64,000 nucleotides of DNA, from contig NC_092265.1 in NCBI RefSeq assembly GCF_036320965.1, positions 1,317,001-1,381,000 of the forward strand, given 5' to 3'. Below the pieces are notes generated by a model. The model was not told where the DNA came from, did not search any database, and saw nothing but the letters and a program-made list of their open reading frames with translations. This DNA comes from Panulirus ornatus (taxonomy: Eukaryota; Arthropoda; Malacostraca; Decapoda; Palinuridae). Both the position numbers and the translations under genes were made by a program. Below, piece after piece: positions 53,190-64,000 of the stretch (position 1 is the stretch's first letter; the number at the start of each line of letters is the position of its first letter).

Positions 53190-54545
53190 AAAGTGGAAAT
53201 TGTCGGTGTTACTTGAGGAAACACAAATGATGTAAGTCATGAACATGAAGTGAAATATTTATCAAGTCTATTCTTAAATGTATCTGTAGTTCTGTTTTCA
53301 ACTACTCAAATTGGTGAATTGTTCCATATGTTAGCAATCTTGAAGAAAATGTATTTCACTTCATTTGAAGTAAAACATTTCCCCCATGAGTTTGTAACCA
53401 TTACTGCAAGTGAATCCAGATGAATTAAGTCTTAGTAACTTGATAGATCAGGAGTATCAGAGCCTTTGATAATTTTGAATACTTGCATTAGATCACCTTG
53501 TAGCCTTCTTTTTTCTAAGCTAAATAGATTCTAGTTGTGTAATCTGCTGTTGTAAGATTTGTTTCTCAGCTCGGGAATCATCTTCAAAGCTTAATGCTGC
53601 ATTCTCTCCATTATGTCTGAGTCTCTGTTTTTAGGTAGAGTAAACAAGACTGAACACAATATTCAAGTTAGGGATGAACCAATGAATTGTAAAGAATAAG
53701 GGTGATTTCCCTGGATGTATATTTGAGGGCTCTACCAATGAATTCAAGAATTGTGTTTGCTGTATTCACTGCTTCTCTGCATTGTTACTTGGTTTTAGGT
53801 CATCAGGTATCATTATGCCCAAGTCTTTTTCCTCATTTACCTCTTGCAGTTCAACAGAATTCATACTGTAGCTTGCTATTTGTTTTTGCTTACAATGAAA
53901 AATTTTGCATTAATCGATATTGAAATTCATTTGCCACCTATGGGCCTATTCCATCAATTTTTCCATTTCAGTTTGAAGCTGTAGGTGTTCAAGTTCATTT
54001 GTAGATTTATTTTCCCGTTATGTATCATCATCGAATTTTGATATCTTACAGTGCAGTCCATAATTAATGTGATTAAGATATATGAGAAAGTGAATGGTCT
54101 TAAGATTGATCCTTGTGGCTTTCCACTTGTTAATTCTAACCATTCTTAGGTTTTACCATTAATCACAACTCTTTATTTACAGCCAGTCTACCAATTTTTT
54201 GTCCAACAAAGTACAACTTCATCAGTGCCATGTGACAATTTTTTATAGTAACTTTTGATGGGGAACCTTATGAATGATTTTTGGAAAACTAGATAGATGA
54301 TATCAACTTTTTTATTTTCATAATACATGTTGATTATATAAAAGAAATAGAACAGATTGGCCAGAAATGAGTGATTTCTTCAGAAACCATGCTGAGATTT
54401 TTTTATCAAGTTGTCCTCTAAATGATTTACTAATCTGTCTCAGATGGTGGTTTCCATAGGGCTTCTAGCTGCAGACATTAAGTGAAGTGGATGATAATTT
54501 CCAGTAAGATGATTATTGAACATTTGCCAAGTAACAGCTTGAAAC
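53190..54545 (-). mobile_element. CR1-clade LINE, C-terminal half, - strand, decayed
   Basis: The - strand shows, despite many stops, the CR1 order of motifs: MERMQH..ALKMIPELRNKSY, NLFSLEKRRLQGDLMQVFKI, then ANIWNNSPI..VVENRTTDTF and FKNRLDKYF. Earlier RT segments (DLGV, FADD) are barely traceable. It fills much of SLC66A3 intron 3, antisense to the gene. Confidence 0.8.
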
Positions 54546-54849
54546 TGGAAATTTCCTAAATTGTATGATTATCCCCTTAATATGTATCCAGTGGTAATAC
54601 TGCTTATTATCACACATTCACCTCAAATAGTAGCTTACTTTGTTAGGCAAGAGTTCCTGCTGAAAGTACATAAATTTGTTTTCTTCGTTCCATCATTATT
54701 ATTTGCCTTAACTTATGCCTTTTCCTTTGTGTATAATACTGGAGAACAAGAGCTTTGTGTGAATGCTGCCTTTATATAAGCTCACCTGGTAAGTTGCTGT
54801 CATTATTTTCATCCATTGTTTGTCACAAACTGCATTTTCATCATTGTGC

Positions 54850-55270
54850 CTTACCTTACCTTACCTTACCTTCCTGCCCCAGGAATCCCTTCTGTCTTTA
54901 TGAGGTTCCTGCAGCACTCAGAAAGTAGGCCATGTCCACTCTTCTGGACCACAGGTCATACAGTGTTGTGATGTGTGTGTGTGTCTTTGTGCAGAAAGTG
55001 CAGGGTAATTGAGTACATGGGATACAGTGAATTAGAGCAATATGATTTTCAAGGGGCAGCATGTTGTTAGTGGGCTGAATCAGGACATGTGAGGAGGCAG
55101 TGGAAACCACAGAAAGGTCCATGGGACCTAGTTATGGATAGGTGGCTCTGATTTCAGTGCATTTTATGTGAATGCTAGAGAGTGGATATGAATGAATGAA
55201 ACAATTTTTCATTTGTTCATGGCATTACCTCACTAATGTGGGAAATGGCAAACAAGCATGAAAAAAGTAG
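54850..55270. repeat. (CTTAC)n and two LINE ends
   Basis: Five CTTAC-type units (54850-54872) precede an I/Jockey-like LINE end on the - strand (54885-55010: THITTLYDLWSRRVDMAYFL) and a decayed copy of the other family's 3'-UTR on the + strand (55010-55270: TGAATCAGGACATGTGAGG, GCATTACCTCACTAATGTGG). Confidence 0.65.
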
Positions 55271-55572
55271 TAAAAAATGCTGTAGGAATGTGAAATACTT
55301 CACGATATGCATGAGCTTAGAGGCCTATGTACTTGGTACTCTCTGTAAACTGAAATTGATTTAAAGGTTGTGGATAGATTGCTGTGAATTCTTTGTAGTT
55401 ATGAAATGTAGAGATACCATTTCCCATCCACTTTTATAGAGTTGTTGTCTACTTAATGACACGTTCAGTTGAAATTTTTCTTTAATACTTGGTTGTGCAT
55501 ACTTTACGTAAATATGTTAATTTTTGATTTGATATCTGTTGGAGGAAATCTTAAAGCTCTTTATCATTACAG

Positions 55573-55703
55573 CACGATTATTTACAATCTATGTGGAGTC
55601 AGCAGATCCTGCACTCTTGATGAATTTTGGCACCTCCTTCATTTTGAACCTTTGTATCATCACAGCTGCTGTCTTCTATAAACCAAGAGAGAAGAAGGAT
55701 TAA
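55573..55703 (+). CDS. SLC66A3: SLC66A3/PQLC3-like PQ-loop protein, exon 4
   Basis: Completes the split codon (A|CA) and encodes TRLFTIYVESADPALLMNFG and TSFILNLCIITAAVFYKPRE, then KKD and TAA at 55701. It is the last membrane helix and a short basic tail. The four exons total 627 bases, 208 residues, close to the human 202. All junctions keep frame, so the gene is complete despite LINEs in its introns. Confidence 0.92.
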
Positions 55704-57055
55704 AATGTTTTTTAAAAATTTGTATCACTGCCCTCTTAGACGTGGATAAAGATTTTAAAAGATTTGTAATATGTATTGTCATATTAAAGTAAATTAGGTC
55801 AAGTTGATTGAATTATAAGTACTGAAATTTTTTGGTATAAAAAAATCTTTTCATGTCTTGTTTAGAATATGCTGTTAGTGAGTTTAGGTGTTCAGAACTG
55901 GCAACACTAACACACCATCTTAGCAGCTGGTGATCTCAGGGATCTTATTACATTCCTGTTGTCTTCAAGATTGCTATTTTTTCAGTTAAATTCCCACATT
56001 TATTAGGAATTTTGAAAAGTTGAGAAAATCGTTAATGTTTATATAAATATTCTAGATTTTACTGGTCATTGGTCCCAGATAATGCTTTGTAAGTTCTCAC
56101 TGAAATGCAAGTGAATTAAAACAGTAATTGATACATTTTCTTTTATATTATAACAACATATGTAATGTATATTTAAGGACTTAATAAGAAAAGAATGTAG
56201 GGAAATCACCTAAGCTGGAAGAATCCTTGAAGATACATCACTTTTGATTAGAAGATTACCTTGTCGTAATGGAAGGTAGATAAACATACTAAATAATATG
56301 ACAGGTGAGCTAAGATTTAGAACTTTATCCTTTTGGACAGCAAGTGAATTATTTGTCGATGCTTCTTCATATATCAGCATAAGGACTAACACATATGATG
56401 CAGTCTTAGTAAAACATGTAACTAAAATTGAAGTTATGTACAAAGTTTTAGAGCACATCTTTTTTGCAACAAATATTTTTGTAGTCATTGAAAGAGATAA
56501 CCTTTGATGAAATGATAAACTACAAGGTATTTAAAACATGTAAATGGTTATGATTGAATTAGTAATAGAATATAATCTTAGTTTTCTTTATTTAGAAATT
56601 GGTTTCCAGATCGGTGTTTAATGATCCATTTAGATACTGAAGATTTATAAGACAGTTTTTTATTGCAGTGCAGAGGTTTGTTGGTAGTATTTTGATAAGC
56701 GGTGTTTAATTGAACTTTGTATTTTCCTGTAATCATTATTTGGCTGGATAGTATATGCTAACATTCATTGAAACAGACATTGTTGATTTGTAAACATAGA
56801 TATTTATCCCAGTTTCTGCTGTATAAGATTTTACAGATTTCTTTATTTCAGTTTTGAAGGAATTGTTGAATAGCTGTAGTAATTATTTTTGTGATGATGT
56901 ACATGAATATTAAGTAATATTGTTGAAAGTGTTATGAAAAATCAGGGTTTTGTCATATGAAAGTAAGGTTTTGTATTCAGAATCTGGAGTTAGGTTCTCA
57001 GAAGCAAGGCTGTGTTCAAACATTGCCCTTTTTGGCAGGGAACTTGATCCATAAT
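55704..57055. other. SLC66A3 3'-UTR and downstream DNA
   Basis: An ATTAAA occurs near 55783, a possible poly(A) signal. Otherwise AT-rich with no recognised gene or repeat. Confidence 0.55.
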
Positions 57056-57059
57056 ACCT

Positions 57060-57780
57060 ATCTATGTCTTTGACGCCCATTCCCACCAGGAACTCCCACC
57101 AAGTGGATGGCCACAGAAAAAGAGTCTCCAGTTATCCCTGTCCATACATACCTCCCTTGCATACACCATTCTATGTATTCTTCCACCATTTCTCTCCTCT
57201 ATTACTCTTCCACACTTTTTCCCCATTACACAGGTGGTCTTTCTCTCAAACCTTAATACCTTTGCTGGGGAAGGTAAATTGTAGACCCTGCATCAAACTG
57301 GTTTTATGTCCCAGGTATGCTCCTAATCCAAAGTTAGGTAAAAGACTTAAGTATATGAAGGTCATTGCTATACCAACAGACTTTAAGATATAGCACCAGC
57401 ATTTATTTTCTTTCTTATTATAAAGTATCTTATGCTCTTTAGTGAATATTGTTTCATAGTTCAGCTTCATAATAATTTTCTTCTGTAAGTGAAATGAATT
57501 ATTTTGTTGAAGTCTTCAGGTCTCTATTAAAGAAATACATTGTTTTGATAACTGAATAACAATACCCTTAACTTTAATGAAGATGGTTTTACATTTAAGT
57601 ATTCATTATCATTTGGTAGTTTCATCTATCTATCTATCTCTCGATCTATCTATCTATATCTCTGACACCCATTTGCTTCGGGAACTCCCTCAAGGGTGTG
57701 TGTGAAGAGTGTCTATAACTGGTGAACCCCAGTGCTACTTCTTAGGCTTTAGTACCTCGCTGTTAACAGGTCATTGGCAG
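57060..57780 (+). repeat. Dispersed repeat copies 2 and 3 with (ATCT)n
   Basis: CCCATTCCCACCAGGAACTC and GTGGATGGCCACAGAAAAAG at about 57075-57130, then an imperfect (ATCT)n at 57624-57660, then CCATTTGCTTCGGGAACTCC and TTAACAGGTCATTGGCAGAG to 57780. Both relate to the copy at 1070. Between them nothing is recognised. Confidence 0.55.
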
Positions 57781-58489
57781 AGGGCAACTCTAACAGTGTT
57801 TTTTAAGAGGCTCCTGCCGAGTGTTTCTTCTGACTACTTCTACCTGTTTTTCCAGCCTACTTCATCCACCAAATGCTCCTGCCTTATGTTCTACTTACCA
57901 ATTTTAATGTTCACACAAAGATTGTTTTAGAATCATTCAGGCTGATCAAAAATTGTGAATAGGAAAGTATTATTTATCACCACCTATTGAATATTTAGTG
58001 AGCACATCATTACATTCAAGGATGATTTTGTCAAATGTTACTTTTCATGCTCCTTTTTGTATCTTGACTGTCTCATGGATCAGTGATTTGTGTTTGGTAA
58101 TACATAATGCCACTGTTTGTGGAACTGTAGTTACACATTGATAAGAAATAATGGTACTGAAATGGAAAGCAGTGATATTTTCATACATGCACTGCGTATA
58201 TGTGTTGTTTTAAGAGATTAGATAACAAGTTATGATAGTGAAAGAATATTTATCACTGCTTTATATAACAGCTAGTCCTGTTTATACCACTGAGTACAAA
58301 GACTGGATACAAATACAATTATTGCTTAGGTGCAATGACAAAGTACACTGGTGCTACTTGATGAATACTGATTTCTATTTATAATCTCTGCCATGAAAGT
58401 AAATTACAATGTGGCATGTATGTTTGTAAAATACTGTAAGTTTTGCAGTATTGAGCATTTCTCTCTGACAGTATTTAACATGGTGTGCA
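57781..58489. other. Intergenic, no recognised feature
   Basis: AT-rich; no coding or repeat signal. Confidence 0.65.
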
Positions 58490-58830
58490 AGTTAGGTTTT
58501 TACTATATTGAGCTTTATGCAGAGGTGCTTGAAATTATGCCGCATGATGTGTGATTTTTATATACATTATTATATATTTATTACTGTAGCTGTGTATATA
58601 GTATGGGGAGGACTTTTACACTTATAGAGCCCTATCTTTTGAGCTGTCTTTACAATCATACAATGCTTTGAACATCTTTATACTGTCTGAATTCACAGTT
58701 TCATGATTTAGCTTATTCCTTTTATCCACTACTCTTATACAGGTAAAATATAAAATATCTGCATCTCTAAAATCACTTAACTCCCAAAATTTATGGTCCA
58801 GCCCATTCAGGATTACTACCAATTTGAAGT
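58490..58830 (-). mobile_element. CR1-like LINE, extreme C-terminus
   Basis: The - strand frame includes ILYFTCIRVVDKRNKLNHET, then VNSDSIKMFKALYD. It matches the 21060-21385 copy (YFYSIRVMDEWNSLTKDMVN). Decayed 3' remnant. Confidence 0.65.
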
Positions 58831-59089
58831 ATGTTTCCAGTAAATAATTTCAGTAAATGTTTATTACCCATTCTATGTAGCCCATATTTACACATGATAT
58901 AAACAAATAACATTCAGAGCCTGCAGTAGAGTACAAAACATTGTTCAGACTCAAGTCTGTGGCTCTTCCGGGATATATATTTCTGTAATTCACAAGAATG
59001 AAAAATCTACACTGGTTCCAAAGCACTATGGATTTTTTATATTTCACATGCATTATGAAAGTACTTCTTTTCATCTTTCAAGGGCAGAT

Positions 59090-59170
59090 GTATGAGAAGT
59101 AATTAGAGAAACATAGGGACTTGTATGTGGCATTTATGGGTCAGAAAAAGCATATAATAAAGTCACTGTC
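59090..59170 (+). mobile_element. Small LINE RT remnant
   Basis: TTGTATGTGGCATTTATGGG then AAGCATATAATAAAGTCA corresponds to the DLYVASMDLEKAYDRV region of the LINE copy at 49620 (compare 50350-50400). Very short. Confidence 0.6.
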
Positions 59171-59479
59171 AACATTGTCAGATTGATTTAGAAACTTTTA
59201 GGTTTTGATTTAGTCTTCTCCTATTATTCTCTATTCTGTGGTCAGTAATCTTATGTCCATTGAATAAGGTAGGTAACTGTATATCCTTTAACCTTGCCTC
59301 ACAACATTGCTTTTTATTTTCAGAGCCATCTTTGTGCCCCTCCTGTGGGCCCTCTCCATTAGATTTTTATATTTCTTCAACTGAGCTGACGAAACTTGAG
59401 ATGTAGATTCTTTTTTTTAGATCTAATCTTTCTTTCTTTCATATCTCTGCTTCCCACGTTATCAAGGTAGTACTAAGAA

Positions 59480-60340
59480 CAGATAAAGAAAATGGCATCG
59501 TTCATTTACATCCACTCTTCAGCTTAGGCGCCTACCCTATCCACAATCAGACACTGCGGACTTTTTCATGGCTTCCCACGATTGTTCCACATGCTGCCCC
59601 TTGTATAGCACATCACTCCAATTCACTATTCCTTGCACACCTCAAACCCTCCTGCATGTTCATGCTTGAATGCTCAAAGAATCTCTCTCCATCTCTCCCC
59701 ACATCCTCATTGGTTTTTCCCTTTTCATTGTTCCCTCCACTCCCAACTTGTTTATCCTCTTGTCTTTTACCCTCTCCAAATCATTTCAACACACTTTCTT
59801 CAGCTCTCTCTTACCTATTCCTCTTATTACTACATCTTTCTCTTACTCTATCTTTTAATGTATAATTAATCCACTTCACACCAAATGTCCTCAAACATTT
59901 CATCAACCCTCTTCTTTACTTTTTTTTTTTTCATCTAGAGCCCATGCCTCACACCCATACAACACTACAAACTACTATACAATCAAACACCCATCTCTTC
60001 CCTTGTGGACATTGACCCCTCTCTCCACACTCCTGAAATGCACCTAATACCTAATCCTCCTACTAACCCATCCCATTGCTCACTTCAGCTTCCATAGTTC
60101 CATTCGCTATATTGTTGATTCTCAGGTATTTAAGACATCCCACTTCCTCCAGGTTCTCTCCATTCAAACTCCTACCCCAACTAGCCTGTCTCTCTACTAA
60201 ACCTAATAACCTTGCCTTTGTTCATGTTTACTTTCATCTCCCTCCTTTCAGACACTTCCAAACTTGGTCACCATTTTCTGCAGTTTCTTAATTGAATCTT
60301 GTCACCCGCATCCTATTATCAGCAAACAATGATTGACTCA
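59480..60340 (-). mobile_element. Degenerate LINE copy, - strand
   Basis: Reverse-complement words (GGACTTTTTCATGGCTTCCC, CACTCCAATTCACTATTCCT, CATTTCATCAACCCTCTTC, TTCTCTCCATTCAAACTCC) trace the C-terminal half and 3'-UTR of the main LINE family, ending near the FADD region at about 60330. Heavily mutated. Confidence 0.72.
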
Positions 60341-61329
60341 CCTCTGAGGCTCTACCTGAATGTCTTTGAAATTATAATGTTACATACATTTTTTTAACAT
60401 GAGAAACATGAATTTTGAGATTGGGAAGGATAACTCGGTAGGATATCAAGGATTTAGACAAATTTGAAAATTATTTATAATTTCAATTTTTTTCATTTTT
60501 AAGCATTCTTAATGTTTTGAGCATCATCTGGTATTAGCATTGTATCCCCTTATCCAGATTTATATTTTTCCAGCATAGATAGACGTGTATATTAGCCTTT
60601 CAGAATTTGATTTACAGTTAGCAGCTCAGAAAGACCTGTCTAAAGTACAAATATCATATAGTACATGCAGTGCTGCTGGTATGGATTACATTATGACATA
60701 CAGCATATACAAACAGGTTATGACAAATACTGAGGACTATGCATGATTATGTTTGTTTCCCTAGTTCTCTTTATTATTCTTATACTTTAGAAAGTTAAAA
60801 TGCTTTTACAGTTTTTTATCACACTGCCAAGCTTAAAGTAAGTGCAAACGCTAACAGCATTCACTGAGTGAAAACCTCGTCACAAGTAGTTCAGTGTACT
60901 GTGTTTCATGTCTAGGTCATATTTTCTCTATTGCAGTACTGATGTATTTAATTACAGAAAAATAAGCTCATAAATTTGGTTAGATATTTGCACGAAGATA
61001 CTGTAATAATATTTTACAGTTTAGCACTGCACTGTCATATGATTTATTAGGCTGATAGTCTTTTTAGCAAATAAAGAATTATTGAGAGTAATCTGTATGT
61101 GGTGTTAGAATTACCTTCTGTATAGCCGTAGTGACACATGCAATTGATAGGCCAAAAGGCCTACTAACCAGCCAACCAATCAGTTTTAGATGAATTGTTT
61201 CCCTTATTTGTAAGTTACATTATGGCAGAGTTCTTGGAAATGATTTGATGGTATGTGGGAGATAACGGTAGGAGCTGCCCCAAAACTGAGCCTTACAGCA
61301 TGCCAGTGGTAACTTACATCAATGCATTT
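60341..61329. other. Intergenic, no recognised feature
   Basis: AT-rich unique-looking sequence. Confidence 0.65.
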
Positions 61330-61745
61330 AGAGCTGAAGAAGTTTTTCCCCTTTACTTACCTGAAAATCCACCTTCATTGCCAACTTCTTATTAAGAATA
61401 TTATCATATTCCTTCTGGTAGTCCATAAACACACTATCCACCCATACATATGCTTTATCTAAAAAGTTTATGGTATTGTAGAAGCCTTGATCTTTTGCCC
61501 CATTTTCTTGGAAACCATATTTTCGTTCATTCATATAGTTTCTCCTTTGCAAGAAACCATCAGTTTGCTTTCTCATTATCTTTTTCAAGGATTTCACAAA
61601 TCACATGCCAGAGATACTAGTCTGTATTTTAGAGTAGCTTCCCTATCTCCTTTCTTACCAGGGGATATGACATTTGCTTCCACTCCTTTGTTACTGCATC
61701 TTCCTTCATTTATGTTGTTTATAACATACCAAGCAGCCTGTCAAG
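61330..61745 (-). mobile_element. CR1/Jockey-like LINE RT fragment, - strand
   Basis: An 89-residue frame contains DSVFMDYQKEYDNILNKKLA, the counterpart of the RT palm motif 'V.YLDFQKAFDKVPHKRLL', with the catalytic region damaged (FxKAFD to YQKEYD). Upstream in another frame is KKGDREATLKYRLVSLACD, matching 'FKKGDR..NYRPVSL'. So this is a transposon fragment, not a host gene. Confidence 0.7.
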
Positions 61746-61856
61746 TGTTTATGCACACTCCATGAGCATGTACTTGTGCTGTCAAATGTTTCTTGCTGAA
61801 AGCATTGACTATTTTTCTGTCAATATTGTGAATATGAATTATTTTCAATTGCTGTA

Positions 61857-61905
61857 TTTAGGAATAGACTGTACAGCTGTATTTAGGAATAGACTGTACA
61901 GGTGT
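61857..61905 (+). repeat. 26-bp tandem duplication
   Basis: TTTAGGAATAGACTGTACAG preceded by CTGTA occurs twice in a row. Confidence 0.95.
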
Positions 61906-62729
61906 TTAAGATTTTATGTAATAGATTAGAGGACTGTCAGCAAAGAATGTTTGCCAAAGAAAGTAAAAGCAAACAGTGCACTTGAAATACGAGTGTAATA
62001 CTTTATCTGAAGGTCTTGTAGACTTTTTTCCATGCTGAATAAGGTTACTTTTACATGTCCAATACTAAACTTCCAATATGGTTAGAAAAGAAATAATGTT
62101 GTAAGTTGTATATATTTACATTTAGGAATGACTTCAGAGTAGAACACTTAAACTTAATTGTGCAGAAAATTAATGTAGCAAATCAGTTTATTTTTATACA
62201 TGAATACAAGTGTACATCCAAGTGTCATACAACCACCTTTGTACAATCATTTGGTGTTTCTCTGATTAGCTTTCTCTCCTGATGTGTGAGCTCAAGATTA
62301 GTGCCATGATTACTGCCAGGTTGTGCCAAAATCATGCCTATATGTTAATCTAGAAAAAATAAAGTATATGAAATATTGTTTGGGATTATGATACATGTAA
62401 GTAATAACCGCATATAGTTCCTTTTAATGAATAGTATAATTTTATGAGTTAAACTTTACACAGTTTTTGAACTGAAGCCTTACTGAGGACATTTATTTAA
62501 AATTTTTCTCTCAGATTATGGAAAAATTCCACAAAATTTAGAATGATATCATCAGTTGCAGTCTTTGTGCTGTATACTTGTACTTTGTTTTGGTCTGAGA
62601 ACTTGCATCTTATCTTGCTGCAGCAGATAGTATATCAGCAGTATGAGACTGTGGTAGCTTTAAAGAATTCATCCAGCATATTGTAATTGGTCAAATAAGT
62701 AGTGTGGGATTTTTGTGTATTATTTTATT
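61906..62729. other. Intergenic, no recognised feature
   Basis: AT-rich, no gene or repeat family recognised. Confidence 0.65.
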
Positions 62730-62934
62730 GTTTATCATACATGATTGCTGTTTCCCACATCAGCAAGGTAGCACCAGAAACAGATGAAGAATGGCCCATC
62801 TACTCATGCACACACAGGAGGCAGGAGGTCAAGAGAAAGGTGCAAGAGGTGAAAAAGAGGGCAAATGAGAGTTTGGGTGAGAGAGTATCATTCAGTTTTA
62901 GGGAGAATAAAAAGATGTTTTGGAAGAAGGTAAC
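62730..62934. mobile_element. Inverted LINE tail, then + strand LINE linker fragment
   Basis: Bases 62740-62805 are a reverse-complement tail (TTTCCCACATCAGCAAGGTA, GCACCAGAAACAGATGAAG). Bases 62812-62934 encode VKKRANESLGERVSFSFREN then KKMFWKKV, the same segment as at 49650-49740. The LINE sequence ends where the satellite begins. Confidence 0.75.
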
Positions 62935-64000
62935 AGACATTCTCAAAGGACCCCAGACACTACCACAGGACCTCGGACACTACTACAGAAGCCCAAACAT
63001 TACCAAAGTACCCCAGACACTACCACAGGACCCCAGACACTCCCACAAGACCCTAGGTTCTACCACAGGACCCCAGACACTACCACAGGACCTCGGACAC
63101 TACTACAGAAGCCCAAACATTACCAAAGTACCCCAGACACTACCACAGGACCCCAGACACTACCACAGGACCTCGGACACTACTACAGAAGCCCAAACAT
63201 TACCAAAGTACCCCAGACACTACCACAGGAAGTCAAGACATTCTCAAAGGACCCCAGACATTCTCAAAGGACCCCAGACACTACCACAGGACCCCAGACA
63301 CTACCACAGGACCCCAGACACTACCACAGGACCTCGGACACTACTACAGAAGCCCAAACATTACCAAAGTACCCCAGACACTACCACAGGACCTCGGACA
63401 CTACTACAGAAGCCCAAACATTACCAAAGTACCCCAGACACTACCACAGGAAGTCAAGACATTCTCAAAGGACCCCAGACATTCTCAAAGGACCCCAGAC
63501 ATTCTCAAAGGACCCCAGACATTCTCAAAGGACCCCAGACATTCTCAAAGGACCCCAGACATTCTCAAAGGACCCCAGACATTCTCAAAGGACCCCAGAC
63601 ATTCTCAAAGGACCCCAGACACTACCACAGGACCCCAGACACTACCACAGGACCTCGGACACTACTACAGAAGCCCAAACATTACCAAAGTACCCCAGAC
63701 ACTACCACAGGACCCCAGACACTACCACAGGACCTCGGACACTACTACAGAAGCCCAAACATTACCAAAGTACCCCAGACACTACCACAGGACCCCAGAC
63801 ACTACCACAGGACCCCAGACACTACCACAGGAAGTCAAGACATTCTCAAAGGACCCCAGACATTCTCAAAGGACCCCAGACATTCTCAAAGGACCCCAGA
63901 CATTCTCAAAGGACCCCAGACATTCTCAAAGGACCCCAGACACTACCACAGGACCTCGGACACTACTACAGAAGCCCAAACATTACCAAAGTACCCCAGA
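62935..64000 (+). repeat. 20-bp-monomer satellite with higher-order structure
   Basis: The array is made of 20-base monomers of a few types: GACATTCTCAAAGGACCCCA (type A), GACACTACCACAGGACCCCA (B), GACACTACCACAGGACCTCG (C), GACACTACTACAGAAGCCCA (D) and AACATTACCAAAGTACCCCA (E). C-D-E always occur in that order, framed by B, while A forms homogeneous runs (eight near 63450-63620, five near 63840-63940). AAGTCA variants mark B-to-A switches. It continues past the window edge. It has no stop in any + frame after about 63060 but is not judged coding. Confidence 0.96.

Noticed and set aside
61328..61597. 89-codon host gene on the - strand
   Set aside because: MDYQKEYDNILNKKLA and the flanking KKGDR..YRLVSL segment identify a LINE reverse-transcriptase fragment.

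Overview
The window is eukaryotic nuclear DNA, most likely from an arthropod and probably a decapod crustacean. Every real gene found is an intron-split animal gene with GT/AG splice sites. The rest is dominated by LINE fragments, short repeats, long (TA)n arrays and minisatellites. The taxon is an inference from gene content and repeat style; no single sequence proves it. There is no operon, CRISPR or bacterial mobile element.

Four protein-coding genes are supported. (1) The 3' part of an NSF (N-ethylmaleimide-sensitive factor) AAA-ATPase gene, + strand, exons 1-175, 2859-4138 and 6698-6868. Its D1 ATPase motifs are intact but its D2 domain has lost the Walker A lysine and the first Walker B aspartate. 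(2) A complete Integrator complex subunit 1 gene (INTS1), - strand, from ATG at 23888 to stop at 7736, seven coding exons and a predicted 2,062 residues; every exon junction keeps frame. It lies tail to tail with NSF. (3) Two exons (34530-35123 and 37257-38030, +) ending a gene whose C-terminus resembles the C-terminus of the centrosomal protein CEP350. (4) A complete four-exon SLC66A3/PQLC3-like PQ-loop membrane protein gene (47572-55703, +, 208 residues).

Region by region: 1-7000 is NSF with LINE-filled introns. 7000-24000 is INTS1 with LINEs, a foldback element and a SINE-like element in its introns. 24000-34500 is repeat-rich intergenic DNA with several degenerate minisatellites, a GC-rich promoter-like island near 32.7 kb and one possible unassigned exon near 25.7 kb. 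34500-38030 is the CEP350-like gene end. 38-47 kb is intergenic, with foldback and LINE copies, four or more tandem arrays and a chain of (TA)n/SINE-like units. 47.5-55.7 kb is SLC66A3, with LINE copies in introns 2 and 3. 55.7-64 kb holds old LINE pieces and, from 62935 to the window end, a satellite built of 20-bp monomers in a higher-order pattern.

The most interesting signals are: the degenerate D2 domain of the NSF gene; a LINE and a SINE-like family that share a conserved, potentially hairpin-forming 3' tail; a palindromic foldback family set in (TA)n arrays; LINE copies sharing the same 3'-UTR deletion; and the higher-order satellite. The four genes have no obvious functional link: vesicle fusion, snRNA and transcription processing, probable centrosome biology, and a membrane PQ-loop protein.
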